Shown here piece by piece: positions 8,971 to 18,103 of a DNA stretch of 64,000 nucleotides. Location of the stretch: the NCBI GenBank assembly GCA_031549115.1, contig JAVBQJ010000021.1, positions 33,384-97,383 of the forward strand, in the 5' to 3' direction. The notes below the pieces were generated by a model. It searched no databases. It saw only the letters and a program-made list of their open reading frames with translations, and was not told the origin of the DNA. The translations under genes and the position numbers were made by a program. Each line of letters starts with the position of its first letter. Within the stretch, counting starts at the first letter, position 1. Source of the DNA: JAVBQJ01 sp031549115 (GTDB lineage: Bacteria; Verrucomicrobiota; Lentisphaeria; Victivallales; Victivallaceae).

Positions 8971-10086
8971 TTAAAAGCTTTGGCGCATCCGGTCGGTGTA
9001 GTATTGGACCAACTCCCATTTGGTGCCGGGGGGCAGGCGGTGATCGGGGCAGGGGATGAAGCCGCCCAGTGCCACCAGCGGTTTCAGGCGTTCGACTTCG
9101 CGGTCGACGGCGGCGCGGTCGGCGGAAAGTACATGCTTGTTCATGGCGCCGACGCCGCGCAGCTCTTTGCCGTATTGGCGGCGCCAGAGGGCGAAATCGG
9201 GTTCCCAGGTGCCGATTTCAATCGGGAACAGTACATTGATGCCGTTGTCGAGCCAGGCGGGGATCAGTTCGTCGACTTTGCCGTCGCAGTCGATGCTGCC
9301 CAGGGTACAGCCGTAACGGCCCTGCAGCTCCATCATTCTGCGGTAATGCGGCGCCACTTCCGTCCGGAAGAAATCCGGCGTCACCAGCGGGCCGTGATTG
9401 TAGCAGATATCCTCCCAGTAGTGGATCAGGTCCGGGCGCAATCCGGCTTCCAGCACCGCTTCGGCGCAGCGGTAGGACAAATCGGCCACGGTGGTGATGA
9501 TTTCGTGCAGCAGCTCCGGGTCGTCGATCTGCATGTAGCTCATGCCGACCACGCCGAGCCAGTTGCGGATCCAGCCAAGGGCGCTTCCGGTCGCCATGAT
9601 CAACGGCATCTGGGTGCGGGCGTTTTCGCGGCGCACCGCTTCGGCAAGGTCGGTTCCCAGCCGTTCCGGGCTCCATTGCAGCCGCGGCTTGTAATGCTCT
9701 TCCCAGCTGGCGCGGTCGACCAGCAGATGCTCGATTTCGGCGGGGATCGAGCCGGCGCCGGGAATCACCAGCTCGGTGACGCCCTCCTGATTGCGGACAT
9801 GGCTTGAACCGTCGGGCAATTCGGCGACGACAATCCGCTCGAAGCCCGGCAGGAAGCCGCAGTTGACGCCGAATCCGCAGGCGAATCCCATGTCGAAACC
9901 GAGCTTGGCGGCGATTTGCCGGCAGGTTTCGTTGCCGTCGGTCCAGCTTTTGGCTTCCGCCGCGGAAATATGGCCCTGGGCGGCCCACTCCTGCAGCAAT
10001 TCGCTCCAGTAGCCGAAATGGACCACCGGTAAACGGTCATAGGGTTGGTAGTTGAGTGCGGCCATGAAGCGTTCGCGGTGATTCAT
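8971..10086 (-). CDS. Uroporphyrinogen decarboxylase (URO-D) superfamily protein
   Basis: 371-residue cytoplasmic TIM-barrel protein of the URO-D superfamily, which includes HemE and corrinoid or coenzyme M methyltransferases. The start MNHRERFMAALNYQPYDRLPVV is typical of the non-HemE branch (HemE has a conserved RPVW motif here, absent). Also visible: MATGSALGWIRNWLGV, DLIHYWEDICYNHGPLVTPDFFRTEV, the SIDCDGKVDELIPAWLDNGINVLFPIE block and a C-terminal GGFIPCPDHRLPPGT with a possible metal-binding Cys-x-Asp-His. A methyltransferase-like role is more likely than heme synthesis; the substrate is unknown. The divergent AraC regulator is the probable controller. Confidence 0.8.
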   Translation of the reverse strand: MNHRERFMAALNYQPYDRLPVVHFGYWSELLQEWAAQGHISAAEAKSWTDGNETCRQIAAKLGFDMGFACGFGVNCGFLPGFERIVVAELPDGSSHVRNQEGVTELVIPGAGSIPAEIEHLLVDRASWEEHYKPRLQWSPERLGTDLAEAVRRENARTQMPLIMATGSALGWIRNWLGVVGMSYMQIDDPELLHEIITTVADLSYRCAEAVLEAGLRPDLIHYWEDICYNHGPLVTPDFFRTEVAPHYRRMMELQGRYGCTLGSIDCDGKVDELIPAWLDNGINVLFPIEIGTWEPDFALWRRQYGKELRGVGAMNKHVLSADRAAVDREVERLKPLVALGGFIPCPDHRLPPGTKWELVQYYTDRMRQSF

Positions 10087-10165
10087 CTCCTGTACCCTTT
10101 CTTAATTAGGTTAGTTTTAATATACAGTTTTTTTGTCCGGAAAAAATGGAAATAAAATAATTTTG

Positions 10166-10942
10166 ATGTACTGTAGTAATATGGAAGTCAATATTTGCAA
10201 TTATTTCAGTTGCCCCAGACTGGAAAGCTGGGGGCCGCGGGTGCTGCGCGACTACGAGCTCATCTACGTGGTCTCCGGCGCCACCGTATATCGCGGCGCC
10301 ACACCGGAGGCGCTGCCGATCGACTCGCAGCAGCTGTTGCTGATTCCGCCCGGCGAAGAGCATGTTTTTTCGTGTCGGATCGCCAGCGTCCTCAGTTGCA
10401 TTCACTTCATGCCGGATGACGCCATGACGTTGCCATACCGGATGACGCCGGAACCGCCGGAATGCGCCCGCTTGCACGAATTGTTCCGGGAATGCGCGCG
10501 GGAATTCGATGACGCGGCACCGGAACGCGAGGAGCTGCTGCGAACGATGCTGCGGGAGATCCTGCTGCGCTGCCGCCGCAGCGATTCGGAACGCGGCCGG
10601 CGTTCGCCGCTGATGCGGCAGATGCTGGCATATATCGACCGGAATTACATCCGTCACTGCGACCGAAATGTACTGGCAGGGCAGTTCAAGGTCACCCCGG
10701 AGCATGTGAATTACTGTTTCCGGCGGGAATTGGGAATGGCGCCGTCGCATTATATCAACCGTCAACGGATTCACCGCGCCTACCAATTGCTGCTGACCGA
10801 GTGCCGCAGTGTCAAAGAGGCGGCATTCGCCGTCGGATTTCCGGATGAATACTACTTCGCCCGGGTATTCAAAGCAATCACCGGAATTTCCCCCGGCCGT
10901 GTCCGCGCCGTCCGTCCTTTGCCCGAATCGGAGCGCAGATAG
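10166..10942 (+). CDS. AraC-family transcriptional regulator
   Basis: About 258 residues: an N-terminal cupin-like effector domain (YELIYVVSGATVYRG and LLLIPPGEEHVFSC, residues about 25-95) and a C-terminal pair of helix-turn-helix motifs (from about residue 155: NVLAGQFKVTPEHVNYCFRRELG, then SVKEAAFAVGFPDEYYFARVFKAITGISP). This is the classic AraC/XylS layout for sensing a small molecule, often a sugar. It diverges from the URO-D-family gene across about 80 AT-rich bases, so regulation of that gene and itself is likely. The start is uncertain: ATG at 10166 or 10181, neither with a clear ribosome site. Confidence 0.88.
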   Translation: MYCSNMEVNICNYFSCPRLESWGPRVLRDYELIYVVSGATVYRGATPEALPIDSQQLLLIPPGEEHVFSCRIASVLSCIHFMPDDAMTLPYRMTPEPPECARLHELFRECAREFDDAAPEREELLRTMLREILLRCRRSDSERGRRSPLMRQMLAYIDRNYIRHCDRNVLAGQFKVTPEHVNYCFRRELGMAPSHYINRQRIHRAYQLLLTECRSVKEAAFAVGFPDEYYFARVFKAITGISPGRVRAVRPLPESERR

Positions 10943-11243
10943 TTTCGGCATGGGAGAAATGCAGGGGCTCCGACCCTGTACCTCTGCTGCAGATGCCTGC
11001 GGCATCTTCCGCGACCATTTTTTACGGGGGGGAGCGCTTGTTGCCGCGTCAAACCGGCCAGACCACCACAAAAGCCGTCGCCCTTGCCGACCATAGCAGG
11101 CGGGCGACTCCGGGGGAAACTCGTCGTTTCCCCCGGCTGCCCCCTTCAGGACCCACGCCTGTCGTCGGCCCTATCGCCCCCAGTATGCAATGCCAAGTGA
11201 CTGCGAGACTCGACATGATTCACACGTCTGGCGTCAACCGTCT
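10943..11243. other. Gene-free stretch with one strong hairpin
   Basis: No convincing reading frame on either strand. The only clear structure is a perfect 11-bp stem, CCGGGGGAAAC (11110-11120) with GTTTCCCCCGG (11126-11136), without a following T-run. A smaller GATGCC/GGCATC hairpin lies near 11000. I recognise no RNA family and no gene remnant. Confidence 0.6.
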
Positions 11244-11485
11244 ACTTGTGAGCGCGCACGGGCCGGAGCGCCGGTCAGGCGCGACCGAATTGGCGCCGTG
11301 AAGCCACCCCCGGCGAACGGGCTGGCGAAAACGTAGTAGCGTTTTCGTGACCGAAGAGAGCTTTTGCCGCCCATTGGCGGCAAAAGCGTGTAAGGCGAGC
11401 ACCGCTTGAGCGCATCGGGGTTGGGATGGGCAGAGCCTTCGCGTCCGCCGTCAAAATCACCACACTCGCCGCACAGTCGGCGCAC
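11244..11485 (-). repeat. Dispersed repeat family, copy A (3' of the EpsI-like gene)
   Basis: One of three copies (others at 21559-21711 and 57704-58011). Shared blocks, read on the minus strand, include a start near GCGGCGAGTGTGGTGATTTT, the hairpin core CTTTTGCCGCC/GGCGGCAAAAG with a four-base loop (11361-11371 with 11376-11386), TCTCTTCGGTC just after it, and a tail GCGCCTGACCGGCGCTCC followed by GGCCCGTGCGCGCTCACA. It starts about 15 bases 3' of the EpsI-like gene stop, in the same orientation. A second hairpin, CGAAAACG/CGTTTTCG, follows the core in this copy. The core stem is flanked by T before and A after, so it is not an ordinary intrinsic terminator. Confidence 0.85.
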
Positions 11486-11499
11486 TCTCTTCCGGCAAC

Positions 11500-12582
11500 T
11501 CAATCCGCCGAAATGCCACTCAGGAAACCGGTGAGCTGCTGCCGGGCTTCCGTCACGCTCAGGTGCAGCGGCGTGGATACTTGGTAGATATGCCATTTTT
11601 CATCCGGATTCCAGTTGCGGCGGAAGCCCAGAAAGTTGGCCGTGGAGAAGCGGTCGTTCGAATACCAGATCCAGACGATCAAAGAAAGCTCCGGCAACGA
11701 TGCCTCGATTTCCGTGACCTGAAAACGCCGGTTGCCGATGTCGACTTCATGTATCTGTTCGCGTTGAATATTCCAGCCGCCCGAACGCAGGCAATGGCTG
11801 GCCGGGTGGATTTTGTGAATATTCGAGCCGGCTTCGAGAGCCAGTACGCTGACGCTGCCGGTGTCGGAGGCAAAGAAATACTTTTTCAAAACACAGTCGC
11901 CGAAAAACCGCAGATCGTTTTCCGTCGGTATCTGTTCCCGGCCGAGGTAATCCGGATGCGCCGTGACGGAAAAGTGCGGCGTGTACGGCATTCCGGTTTC
12001 CTGCAGCAAATCCGCCTGCCGGATCAGCACCAATACGCCGGCGAAGCAGGCGTAAAACAGGAAAGTTCCCCACCGGATCCGCCATTCATAACGCAACGTA
12101 ACGCCCCACCACGCCGCCAGCAGGACGGCCAGAACCAGCTTTACCGTCAAACCATTCCATTGCAGCGGTCCGGAAAAGTAGGCCAGCCAGTAACGGGTGC
12201 TGGTTCCTGCCAGCGCCAGCATTCCGTATGCCGGCAGCAGCGCCAGGGCGCCGCGCCACCCCCATGACAACCAGACCATGCTCCAGCCGAAGCCGATGGC
12301 GGCCAGGATTCCAATCGCATGGATTTCAAAACGGTAACCGACGGCGATTCCGGCCAGCGCGGCCAGCGCGGCCGGCAGGGCACTCCAATCGCACCCGGTC
12401 GGCTTCCGGCGTGCCGTCAGAACTCCATAGCTGCCGGCCAGCATAACCAGAAAGGCGAGCGCAAAGCCCCATTCGCCCCGGTCCAACGGAGAGATTCGCC
12501 ATGCCTGCAGCATATACGGCAGCTTGCACAGAAGTGGAACGAGTCCGATCGCGGTCAACGCCCAACGCAGTTTGTTACTCAT
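11500..12582 (-). CDS. Membrane protein with exosortase-associated EpsI-like domain
   Basis: 360 residues. The first ~190 contain about seven hydrophobic segments; the last ~150 form an extracytoplasmic domain resembling EpsI/exosortase-associated proteins, with KIHPASHCLRSGGWNIQREQ standing for the typical 'H-P-x-x-C-x-x-x-x-G-W' signature (about residues 255-275). Such proteins accompany exosortases and are linked to extracellular polysaccharide production or surface sorting. AGGAGG lies six bases before the ATG at 12582, and the gene overlaps the exosortase stop by 8 bases, so both work in one operon. The fusion of a polytopic N-terminus with the EpsI-like part is as seen; its function is not known to me. 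Confidence 0.75.
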   Translation of the reverse strand: MSNKLRWALTAIGLVPLLCKLPYMLQAWRISPLDRGEWGFALAFLVMLAGSYGVLTARRKPTGCDWSALPAALAALAGIAVGYRFEIHAIGILAAIGFGWSMVWLSWGWRGALALLPAYGMLALAGTSTRYWLAYFSGPLQWNGLTVKLVLAVLLAAWWGVTLRYEWRIRWGTFLFYACFAGVLVLIRQADLLQETGMPYTPHFSVTAHPDYLGREQIPTENDLRFFGDCVLKKYFFASDTGSVSVLALEAGSNIHKIHPASHCLRSGGWNIQREQIHEVDIGNRRFQVTEIEASLPELSLIVWIWYSNDRFSTANFLGFRRNWNPDEKWHIYQVSTPLHLSVTEARQQLTGFLSGISAD

Positions 12583-13444
12583 GATTTTCCTCCTGTGGCG
12601 GCTTCGGGCTCCGGTGCGGCAGCAATTGTCCGACCCCCCAGAACAGCAATACGCTCAAAACCACCATAAAATATCCCAGCCCGGAGTGCCAGGGATCATG
12701 GAACGATGCTTCGCCGATCCAGAGAAACAGGATTACCACCAACATGATGCGGATGCTGTTGGCTGCAATCACCACCGGCAACAGACACAAATAGTAAAGA
12801 ATGCGCCAGCCCGCGGCAGTCGGGCAGCGGCGCACCAGCAAATACCCCAGAAATGCGAGCACCGCCAATTGGCTGATGCCGCTGCAGGCGTCGGTGATGG
12901 CGATATCCGACCCGCCGACCGTTATGGTTGTCCCCTCCCGGAAGATGGCGACACCGGCAAATTCGAGTATCCCCACGGAGATATGTGTGGAGAGCAACCG
13001 CAACGGATAGCTCATGACCAGAAACAGCGGTTCCTGACGCGGCAGGAGCAGCAACGCCAGAAACAGGACCGGCAACAGCCGCAAGGCCGGACGCCATCCC
13101 CAATAGCAGCAGCCGGCGATGGCGGCGAGAAGCCAGAACCAATCACTGGAGATTTCCGCCGTTGCCGGGACTGGAAACCAGACAGCCGCCGCGGTCAGCA
13201 GGAGAAGCAGCCAGGCGCACCAGCGCATGCCGGACCACACGGGGACCGTACAATCAACCCGGCGAAGAGCGTCGACGCCGGCGATGACCGCAAGCAGAAT
13301 CAGGATGGCGACATTCTCCCAGTCGCCGGAGGAATTGCACCAGCTTTGGAAACCGCCATAGGCAATGGCGCCGGCGGCGATCAGATTGACCGGAAACGCA
13401 TTTCGCAGATGAACCGCGATTTTTCGAAATTCGATTTTTTTCAT
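12575..13444 (-). CDS. Exosortase/archaeosortase family transpeptidase
   Basis: 289-residue polytopic membrane protein with the three exosortase catalytic landmarks: Cys187 in ITDACSGISQL, Arg232 in NSIRIM and His253 in HDPWHSGLGY. Exosortases process proteins carrying PEP-CTERM-like C-terminal tags at the inner membrane. The start MKKIEFRKIA at 13444 overlaps the TPR gene stop by one base (TAATG), and an upstream extension would overlap that gene heavily. Operon order is TPR protein, exosortase, EpsI-like protein. No protein in this window ends in an obvious PEP-CTERM tag, so substrates must be elsewhere. Confidence 0.9.
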   Translation of the reverse strand: MKKIEFRKIAVHLRNAFPVNLIAAGAIAYGGFQSWCNSSGDWENVAILILLAVIAGVDALRRVDCTVPVWSGMRWCAWLLLLLTAAAVWFPVPATAEISSDWFWLLAAIAGCCYWGWRPALRLLPVLFLALLLLPRQEPLFLVMSYPLRLLSTHISVGILEFAGVAIFREGTTITVGGSDIAITDACSGISQLAVLAFLGYLLVRRCPTAAGWRILYYLCLLPVVIAANSIRIMLVVILFLWIGEASFHDPWHSGLGYFMVVLSVLLFWGVGQLLPHRSPKPPQEENHE

Positions 13445-15723
13445 TATTCCTTTTCCGCGGCTGCCGCAATCCGGTTCAAATAGTCCTGTGCCACTCCACG
13501 CGGATCGCCGTTTTCCAGCAGTACGTTGCATAATTCCTGACAACGTTCCAGCGTTCCGGCCTGATACAGACGGGCGATTTCCCGTTCGGCAACCTGCTCC
13601 CACACCGGTTTTACGCGGCCCGATGCGGTTTGCCGCAGCAACGGCTGAAGCAGCTCCTGCGCCACTTCATCCTGGCCGCTTTCCGCCAGGCGCAAGCCGT
13701 AACACTCTTGCGCCGCGCTCCAGTCCGGTGTCGCGCGCCAAACCTCTTTGGCACACTCCAGCGCCTCTGTGTGAGACCCTTGTGCGGCATAAAGTTCGGA
13801 TAAATTCAACAGCACCAGTCCGCGGTTGGCGACATGATCCAGAATGCGGCGGTAGATCGCGATTGCCGGAGCGATTTCATCTCCTTCCGCCAGCATCAGC
13901 GCGGAACGGAAAGCATAGTTGATCTCCCAGGGCCTGGTTTGCGGCCAATCGGCCGGCAAGGACGCTTCATATTGTATTTCGGCTTGCCCCAACGCCTTCA
14001 ACGTCGCGGCGATAGCGGCTTGATCCTGCTGCAGACGCGCAAGCTCCACTGCGGCCAGTGCCGAGGCGCGCTGATGGAACGGCGTCGGGTCGGCGGCCAG
14101 TTCCTGTTGCAACGCCTCCAATTGCCCCGATGCCGAAATCTGAACGGCACTGCCGATGCGATAATAGATCACAGTCGGTTCCAGGGGCCATTGCTCCGTC
14201 AGCTGCGCCATTACCCGGGTAGCAGCGTCGATATCGCCCCGGCCCTGCTGGGCCCGAAACAGCAGCAGATACATGGCGAGCGGATCGGCGCCGGATTGCA
14301 GTCCTTTTTCCGCCAGACGCAATGCGGCTTCGTATTGACCGGTACGCAAGGAAAAGTTGGTTGCCACCTCCAGAATCACCGGATCATCGGGAAAGGCGCG
14401 CAGCGCCGCGGCGACCTCCGGCGACGTCAACGCATTGGAAGCGGACTTATTCAACAGCAGCAGCCGGGTCAGATTCAAATCGGGATTGCCGGGATCGGCG
14501 ATCAACGCGGCTATGGCAGCGGCGTCGGCCGCACGGCCGGCCGGTATCAATACGGTGGCGATGTAGTTTTGCGCTTGCGAACGCGCTTCCGGCAAAAGCG
14601 CCCGGTATTCCGGTTTGGCCATCAGCAACGGCAATAGCCGCTGGATTTCGTCGGACTGGTCGTTGGCGATGGCGGAATGCAGCGACAGCATCAGAAACAC
14701 CGGGGACTCCAGGGTGCCCTGCAGCGGTTTCAAATTTTGCGCCAGGACGGCATTGTCGGCCGCACAATAAGCCAGCAGGGCGTCCAGATAATAACCGGCG
14801 GCGAGAAAATCCTTGCTGCCGCGGCGGTATCTGTTGCTCAGTTCCTTCAATTCGTCGATTTCGCCGCGAATCGACAACAGCTCTCCAAGGCGCATGGCCA
14901 GAACCGGGGAGGGGCCGTATTCCAGGGCCTGGCGGTAGGCCGGAATGGCTTTGTCGTAGTCGGAGCGAAGAAAATAGAAATTGCCGAGCAGAGGATAAAT
15001 AACTTCCGGGTTGAAGGCCGCCGCCTGCAGATACCAGTATTCGGCCCGTTCCGGCTGTTCGGCGAGCAATTCCAGATTGCCGAGGGCGAAACGGGCTTCG
15101 AAAGCGCTCTGGGGGTCAGTGGACGCTGTCCACGTTTCGAGCTCCTGGCCGCCTTCCGTCGAAGTCAGCAACACGCGCAGCAATTGCGCCAACGGCAACG
15201 ATCCGGCCGGGTCGCCGTCGAGCGTGTCCAACTGTTGGGCCGCCGTTTCCGAATCGCCGGCAAGCCAGCTGCCGAAAGCCCCGTACAGACGGCTGACCGG
15301 GGTCACTTTGTTCCGGTTGGCCAATTGCCGCTTCAACTCCTGTAAATTGCGGCTGATCAGCAAAGCCCGGTCCGCGCGCTCCCGGAATGCCGGCTTGAAT
15401 TCGTTCAGCGAGGCGGCACGCTGCCACAGCAAAGCGGCATGGGTCCAGAAGCCGTCGGCTTCCTGGATTTCCGCCAGTTTTACGATCACGTTTTCGTTGT
15501 TGCGGTCATCCGACAGGCTCCGTTGCAGCAGCTTCCGGGCATGTGCCCGGTCCGGTCCTTCGGCGGCGGCCAGGGCCGCCTGAAGCCGTTCCAGTTGACG
15601 GTAGCCGCGCAGCCAGATATAGCCGAATACGGCCAGGCAGCCGCCGATGAGCAACAATACCAGCGCCAGAAGCAGGACGCGGATACGGAATTTCCACAGT
15701 GTGGACAGAAGCTTGTTCGACAT
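13444..15723 (-). CDS. TPR-repeat protein with N-terminal membrane anchor (exosortase operon)
   Basis: 759 residues. Residues about 12-36 form one transmembrane helix after a short basic segment; the rest is alanine/leucine-rich helical repeat with TPR-like spacing (for example AEYWYLQAAAFNPEVIYPLLGNFYF and AIPAYRQALEYGPSPVLAMRLGELL). It probably projects outward from the inner membrane as a scaffold. TPR proteins of this kind often accompany exosortase and exopolysaccharide genes, and this one is the first gene of the operon. The ATG at 15723 follows an AGGA-type site nine bases upstream and a good promoter. No enzymatic motif seen. Confidence 0.8.
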   Translation of the reverse strand: MSNKLLSTLWKFRIRVLLLALVLLLIGGCLAVFGYIWLRGYRQLERLQAALAAAEGPDRAHARKLLQRSLSDDRNNENVIVKLAEIQEADGFWTHAALLWQRAASLNEFKPAFRERADRALLISRNLQELKRQLANRNKVTPVSRLYGAFGSWLAGDSETAAQQLDTLDGDPAGSLPLAQLLRVLLTSTEGGQELETWTASTDPQSAFEARFALGNLELLAEQPERAEYWYLQAAAFNPEVIYPLLGNFYFLRSDYDKAIPAYRQALEYGPSPVLAMRLGELLSIRGEIDELKELSNRYRRGSKDFLAAGYYLDALLAYCAADNAVLAQNLKPLQGTLESPVFLMLSLHSAIANDQSDEIQRLLPLLMAKPEYRALLPEARSQAQNYIATVLIPAGRAADAAAIAALIADPGNPDLNLTRLLLLNKSASNALTSPEVAAALRAFPDDPVILEVATNFSLRTGQYEAALRLAEKGLQSGADPLAMYLLLFRAQQGRGDIDAATRVMAQLTEQWPLEPTVIYYRIGSAVQISASGQLEALQQELAADPTPFHQRASALAAVELARLQQDQAAIAATLKALGQAEIQYEASLPADWPQTRPWEINYAFRSALMLAEGDEIAPAIAIYRRILDHVANRGLVLLNLSELYAAQGSHTEALECAKEVWRATPDWSAAQECYGLRLAESGQDEVAQELLQPLLRQTASGRVKPVWEQVAEREIARLYQAGTLERCQELCNVLLENGDPRGVAQDYLNRIAAAAEKE

Positions 15724-15788
15724 AATGACATCCTATAAGGTTTGCGTCATCGTGCGGAAACATTCCCGACGACTCCACGTTTAGGCAT

Positions 15789-15817
15789 AATATAAACCGG
15801 GAATTACGGAAAAGCAA
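15789..15817 (-). promoter_or_regulatory. Probable promoter of the exosortase operon
   Basis: On the minus strand TTGCTT (15817-15812) and TATATT (15794-15789) are 17 bases apart, about 65 bases before the TPR gene start. The rest of 15724-16026 is AT-rich and holds no gene until the tRNA. Confidence 0.5.
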
Positions 15818-15984
15818 TTCCGGTTGACAAGAAAGGTATTGAATGTTTTGTAGTATTTGAGAAAATATATCTGTTGAATTCCGTCAAAAGTGTATTGGGA
15901 GAAAAGTCAAAATAAAGATTATCAAAAAAAATGATGGAATCGGAATAAAATCGGGAAATTATATGTAAAGAACAACCTTTGTAC

Positions 15985-16013
15985 TTGACAGAAACGAAAG
16001 TTTGCGCTATTTT
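15985..16013 (+). promoter_or_regulatory. Promoter of tRNA-Thr
   Basis: Consensus TTGACA (15985-15990) and TATTTT (16008-16013) with a 17-base spacer. The -10 box ends 13 bases before the first tRNA nucleotide, the expected arrangement for a tRNA gene. Confidence 0.7.
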
Positions 16014-16026
16014 AGCTCTGTGTATT

Positions 16027-16102
16027 GCCGACTTAGCTCAGTTGGTAGAGCAGTTGACTTGTAATCAGCAGGTCGCCGGTTCGATTCCGGCAGTCGGCTC
16101 CA
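16027..16102 (+). tRNA. tRNA-Thr, anticodon TGT
   Basis: 76-nt cloverleaf. Acceptor stem GCCGACT (16027-16033) pairs with AGTCGGC (16092-16098); D arm GCTC..GAGC; anticodon loop CTTGTAA gives TGT; T arm GCCGG/CCGGC encloses TTCGATT. The discriminator T and CCA are encoded (16099-16102). Confidence 0.97.
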
Positions 16103-16154
16103 CTTTTTTCGAAAACGCAATGTCCGGCGCCAATGCTCCGGTGGATACGGAAAG

Positions 16155-18038
16155 ATGCGGATCGTCATGGTTGAGTTTTTGCAGAATTACGCAAGTTTGT
16201 TTATCTATCCGATGGTGGCGTTGTTTCTGTCCGCGGTGCTGACATGGGCGGCAATCCGGATTTTGCCGCGGCTGGGGTATGTGGACACGCCCGGAGGGCG
16301 GCATATTCACCAGCGGATTGTCCCGCGCGGTGGCGGAATTGCGGTGATTCTGGCGTTTTTTGCCGCATTGGGGCTGTATGCCCTGGAAGCGCGGGCGCCG
16401 GGAGCGGGAAATTTGTTCTGGCGGTTGTTTATTCCGGCGTTGCTGCTGGGGACGCTCGGGATGGTCGACGACCGTCGTGAATTGAAGTCATGGATCAAAC
16501 TTGTCGTGCAGCTGGTGGTGGTGGTTATCGTCTGGCTGACCATCGACCACGATTACACGATTTTCGGCTGGACGATGCCGTGGTTCGTATCGCTGGGGCT
16601 GACGGCGGTATGGATTATCGTCATTCTGAATGCATTCAACCTGATCGACGGACTGGACGGGTTGGCGTCGGGATTGGCCATCATGTCGTCGGGGTGTCTG
16701 GCGCTCTGGTTTCTGATGGTGTCGAACCACCGGCCCGAGACGGTCACGATGTTGATCCTGGCAGCCTCCTGTCTCGGCTTTTTGCGTTATAATTTCCACC
16801 CGGCGAAAATTTTCCTCGGAGATACCGGCAGCACGTTCCTCGGGTTGATTTTTGCGATTATCGGGTTGTCGACCATCGACCGGGCAGTGACGGTGACGTC
16901 GCTGTTGCTGCCGCTACTGGCGATCGGGGTGCCGTTATTCGATGTGGTGCTGGCGATCTGGCGCCGGAGCATGCGCAAGCTGCTGGATCCGGCAGCGGGC
17001 GGGATCATGGAGGGAGACCAGGACCACCTGCACCATCGTCTGTTGCGCCAAACCAAGAAGCAGACGACGACGGCAATTACGATGTATCTGTTGGCGTCGG
17101 TGTTTGCGGCGGCGGCTCTGGTCATCATTGCCTTTCGTGATTCGGCGCCGGCGATCACTTATATCATCCTTCTGATCGCGGTGTTGATCGTGATCCGGCA
17201 GTTGGCGGTGGTCGAATTGTTCGACTCGGCGCGGGTGATTCAGCATGGATTGGCCAAGCCGCGGCGGGGAATTCTGGTGAATATCGTGCATCCGTTCATC
17301 GATTTCGCAATGATCTGCATGTCGTTTACGGTGATGTGTTATCTGATGCTCGGGCGGGTCGATGATTTCAATTTGTTTGTGCATGCGTTTGCGCCGGTGG
17401 CGCTGGTATTGTGTGTTTCCAAGGTTTACCGGGTGTTCTGGCTGCGGGCCGGGCTGAACAACTACTGGCATCTGGCGCTGATGGTTTTTCTCGGCTCACT
17501 GGCGTCATGCGTGCTGATTTACCTCTTTTGTTATCCGGGAATGCGTTGCGAATACGGCATCGGCCCGCGTGAGTTCATCTCCGGATGTATGATTTTCGTC
17601 ATGCTGAATTTGCTGTCGATTGCGACGGAGCGTTTTCTGGTGCATTATGCGGAAGGGTTCTGGTTCCGCAAACTCTATCTTCAATACCAGCAGGAGGAGC
17701 GGCTCCAGCGCATTCTGGTTTACGGCGGCGGCCTCAAATGCCGGGTCTACGTCAATTACCTTTATTGCGCCCAACGCAGCGAAATCCAGGAGGAGATCAT
17801 CGGTATCCTCGACGATGACAAATCGCTGGCCGGGCTGCAGCTATATGGATTCAAGGTCCTCGGCGGTGTGGCGAATGTCGAAGCAATCTATATGGACCAC
17901 CCGTTCGATAAGGTCATCATCACCACCTCGCTGCATCGCCTCGAAAATGAGGAACTGCTGCGCAATTTCTGCCGGAGCAAAAATATTCCGTTGACCCGCC
18001 TGGAGATTCGCGAAGAGAGTTGCAGCACGTTGCCGTGA
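16155..18038 (+). CDS. WecA/MraY-type polyprenyl-phosphate sugar-phosphate transferase fused to a WbpM-like CoA-binding domain
   Basis: 627-residue membrane protein in two parts. Residues 1-~330 are a GT4-family transferase that links a sugar 1-phosphate to undecaprenyl phosphate: GMVDDRRELKSW (metal-binding Asp pair, ~104), NAFNLIDGLDGLASG (~159-173), FLGDTGS (~221) and HLHHRLLR (~291). Residues ~365-500 add further membrane segments, and ~515-627 form a Rossmann-like domain (RILVYGGGLKCRVYV, IIGILDDDKSLAGLQLYGFKVLGG) like the N-terminal half of WbpM/CapD-type epimerases, but the catalytic epimerase domain is absent. It probably starts assembly of a surface glycan. Start ATG 16155 (16167 possible). 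Confidence 0.88.
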   Translation: MRIVMVEFLQNYASLFIYPMVALFLSAVLTWAAIRILPRLGYVDTPGGRHIHQRIVPRGGGIAVILAFFAALGLYALEARAPGAGNLFWRLFIPALLLGTLGMVDDRRELKSWIKLVVQLVVVVIVWLTIDHDYTIFGWTMPWFVSLGLTAVWIIVILNAFNLIDGLDGLASGLAIMSSGCLALWFLMVSNHRPETVTMLILAASCLGFLRYNFHPAKIFLGDTGSTFLGLIFAIIGLSTIDRAVTVTSLLLPLLAIGVPLFDVVLAIWRRSMRKLLDPAAGGIMEGDQDHLHHRLLRQTKKQTTTAITMYLLASVFAAAALVIIAFRDSAPAITYIILLIAVLIVIRQLAVVELFDSARVIQHGLAKPRRGILVNIVHPFIDFAMICMSFTVMCYLMLGRVDDFNLFVHAFAPVALVLCVSKVYRVFWLRAGLNNYWHLALMVFLGSLASCVLIYLFCYPGMRCEYGIGPREFISGCMIFVMLNLLSIATERFLVHYAEGFWFRKLYLQYQQEERLQRILVYGGGLKCRVYVNYLYCAQRSEIQEEIIGILDDDKSLAGLQLYGFKVLGGVANVEAIYMDHPFDKVIITTSLHRLENEELLRNFCRSKNIPLTRLEIREESCSTLP

Positions 18039-18103
18039 CTCCGGTCCGCCTCCGCCTGCGGGATACTGCAAGTTTTTAGCCGAAAAAACGTCAGGAGCAA
18101 ACA

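Noticed and set aside
15824..15856. Plus-strand promoter TTGACA...TAGTAT upstream of the tRNA
   Set aside because: The spacer would be 21 bases; the promoter at 15985-16013 fits far better.
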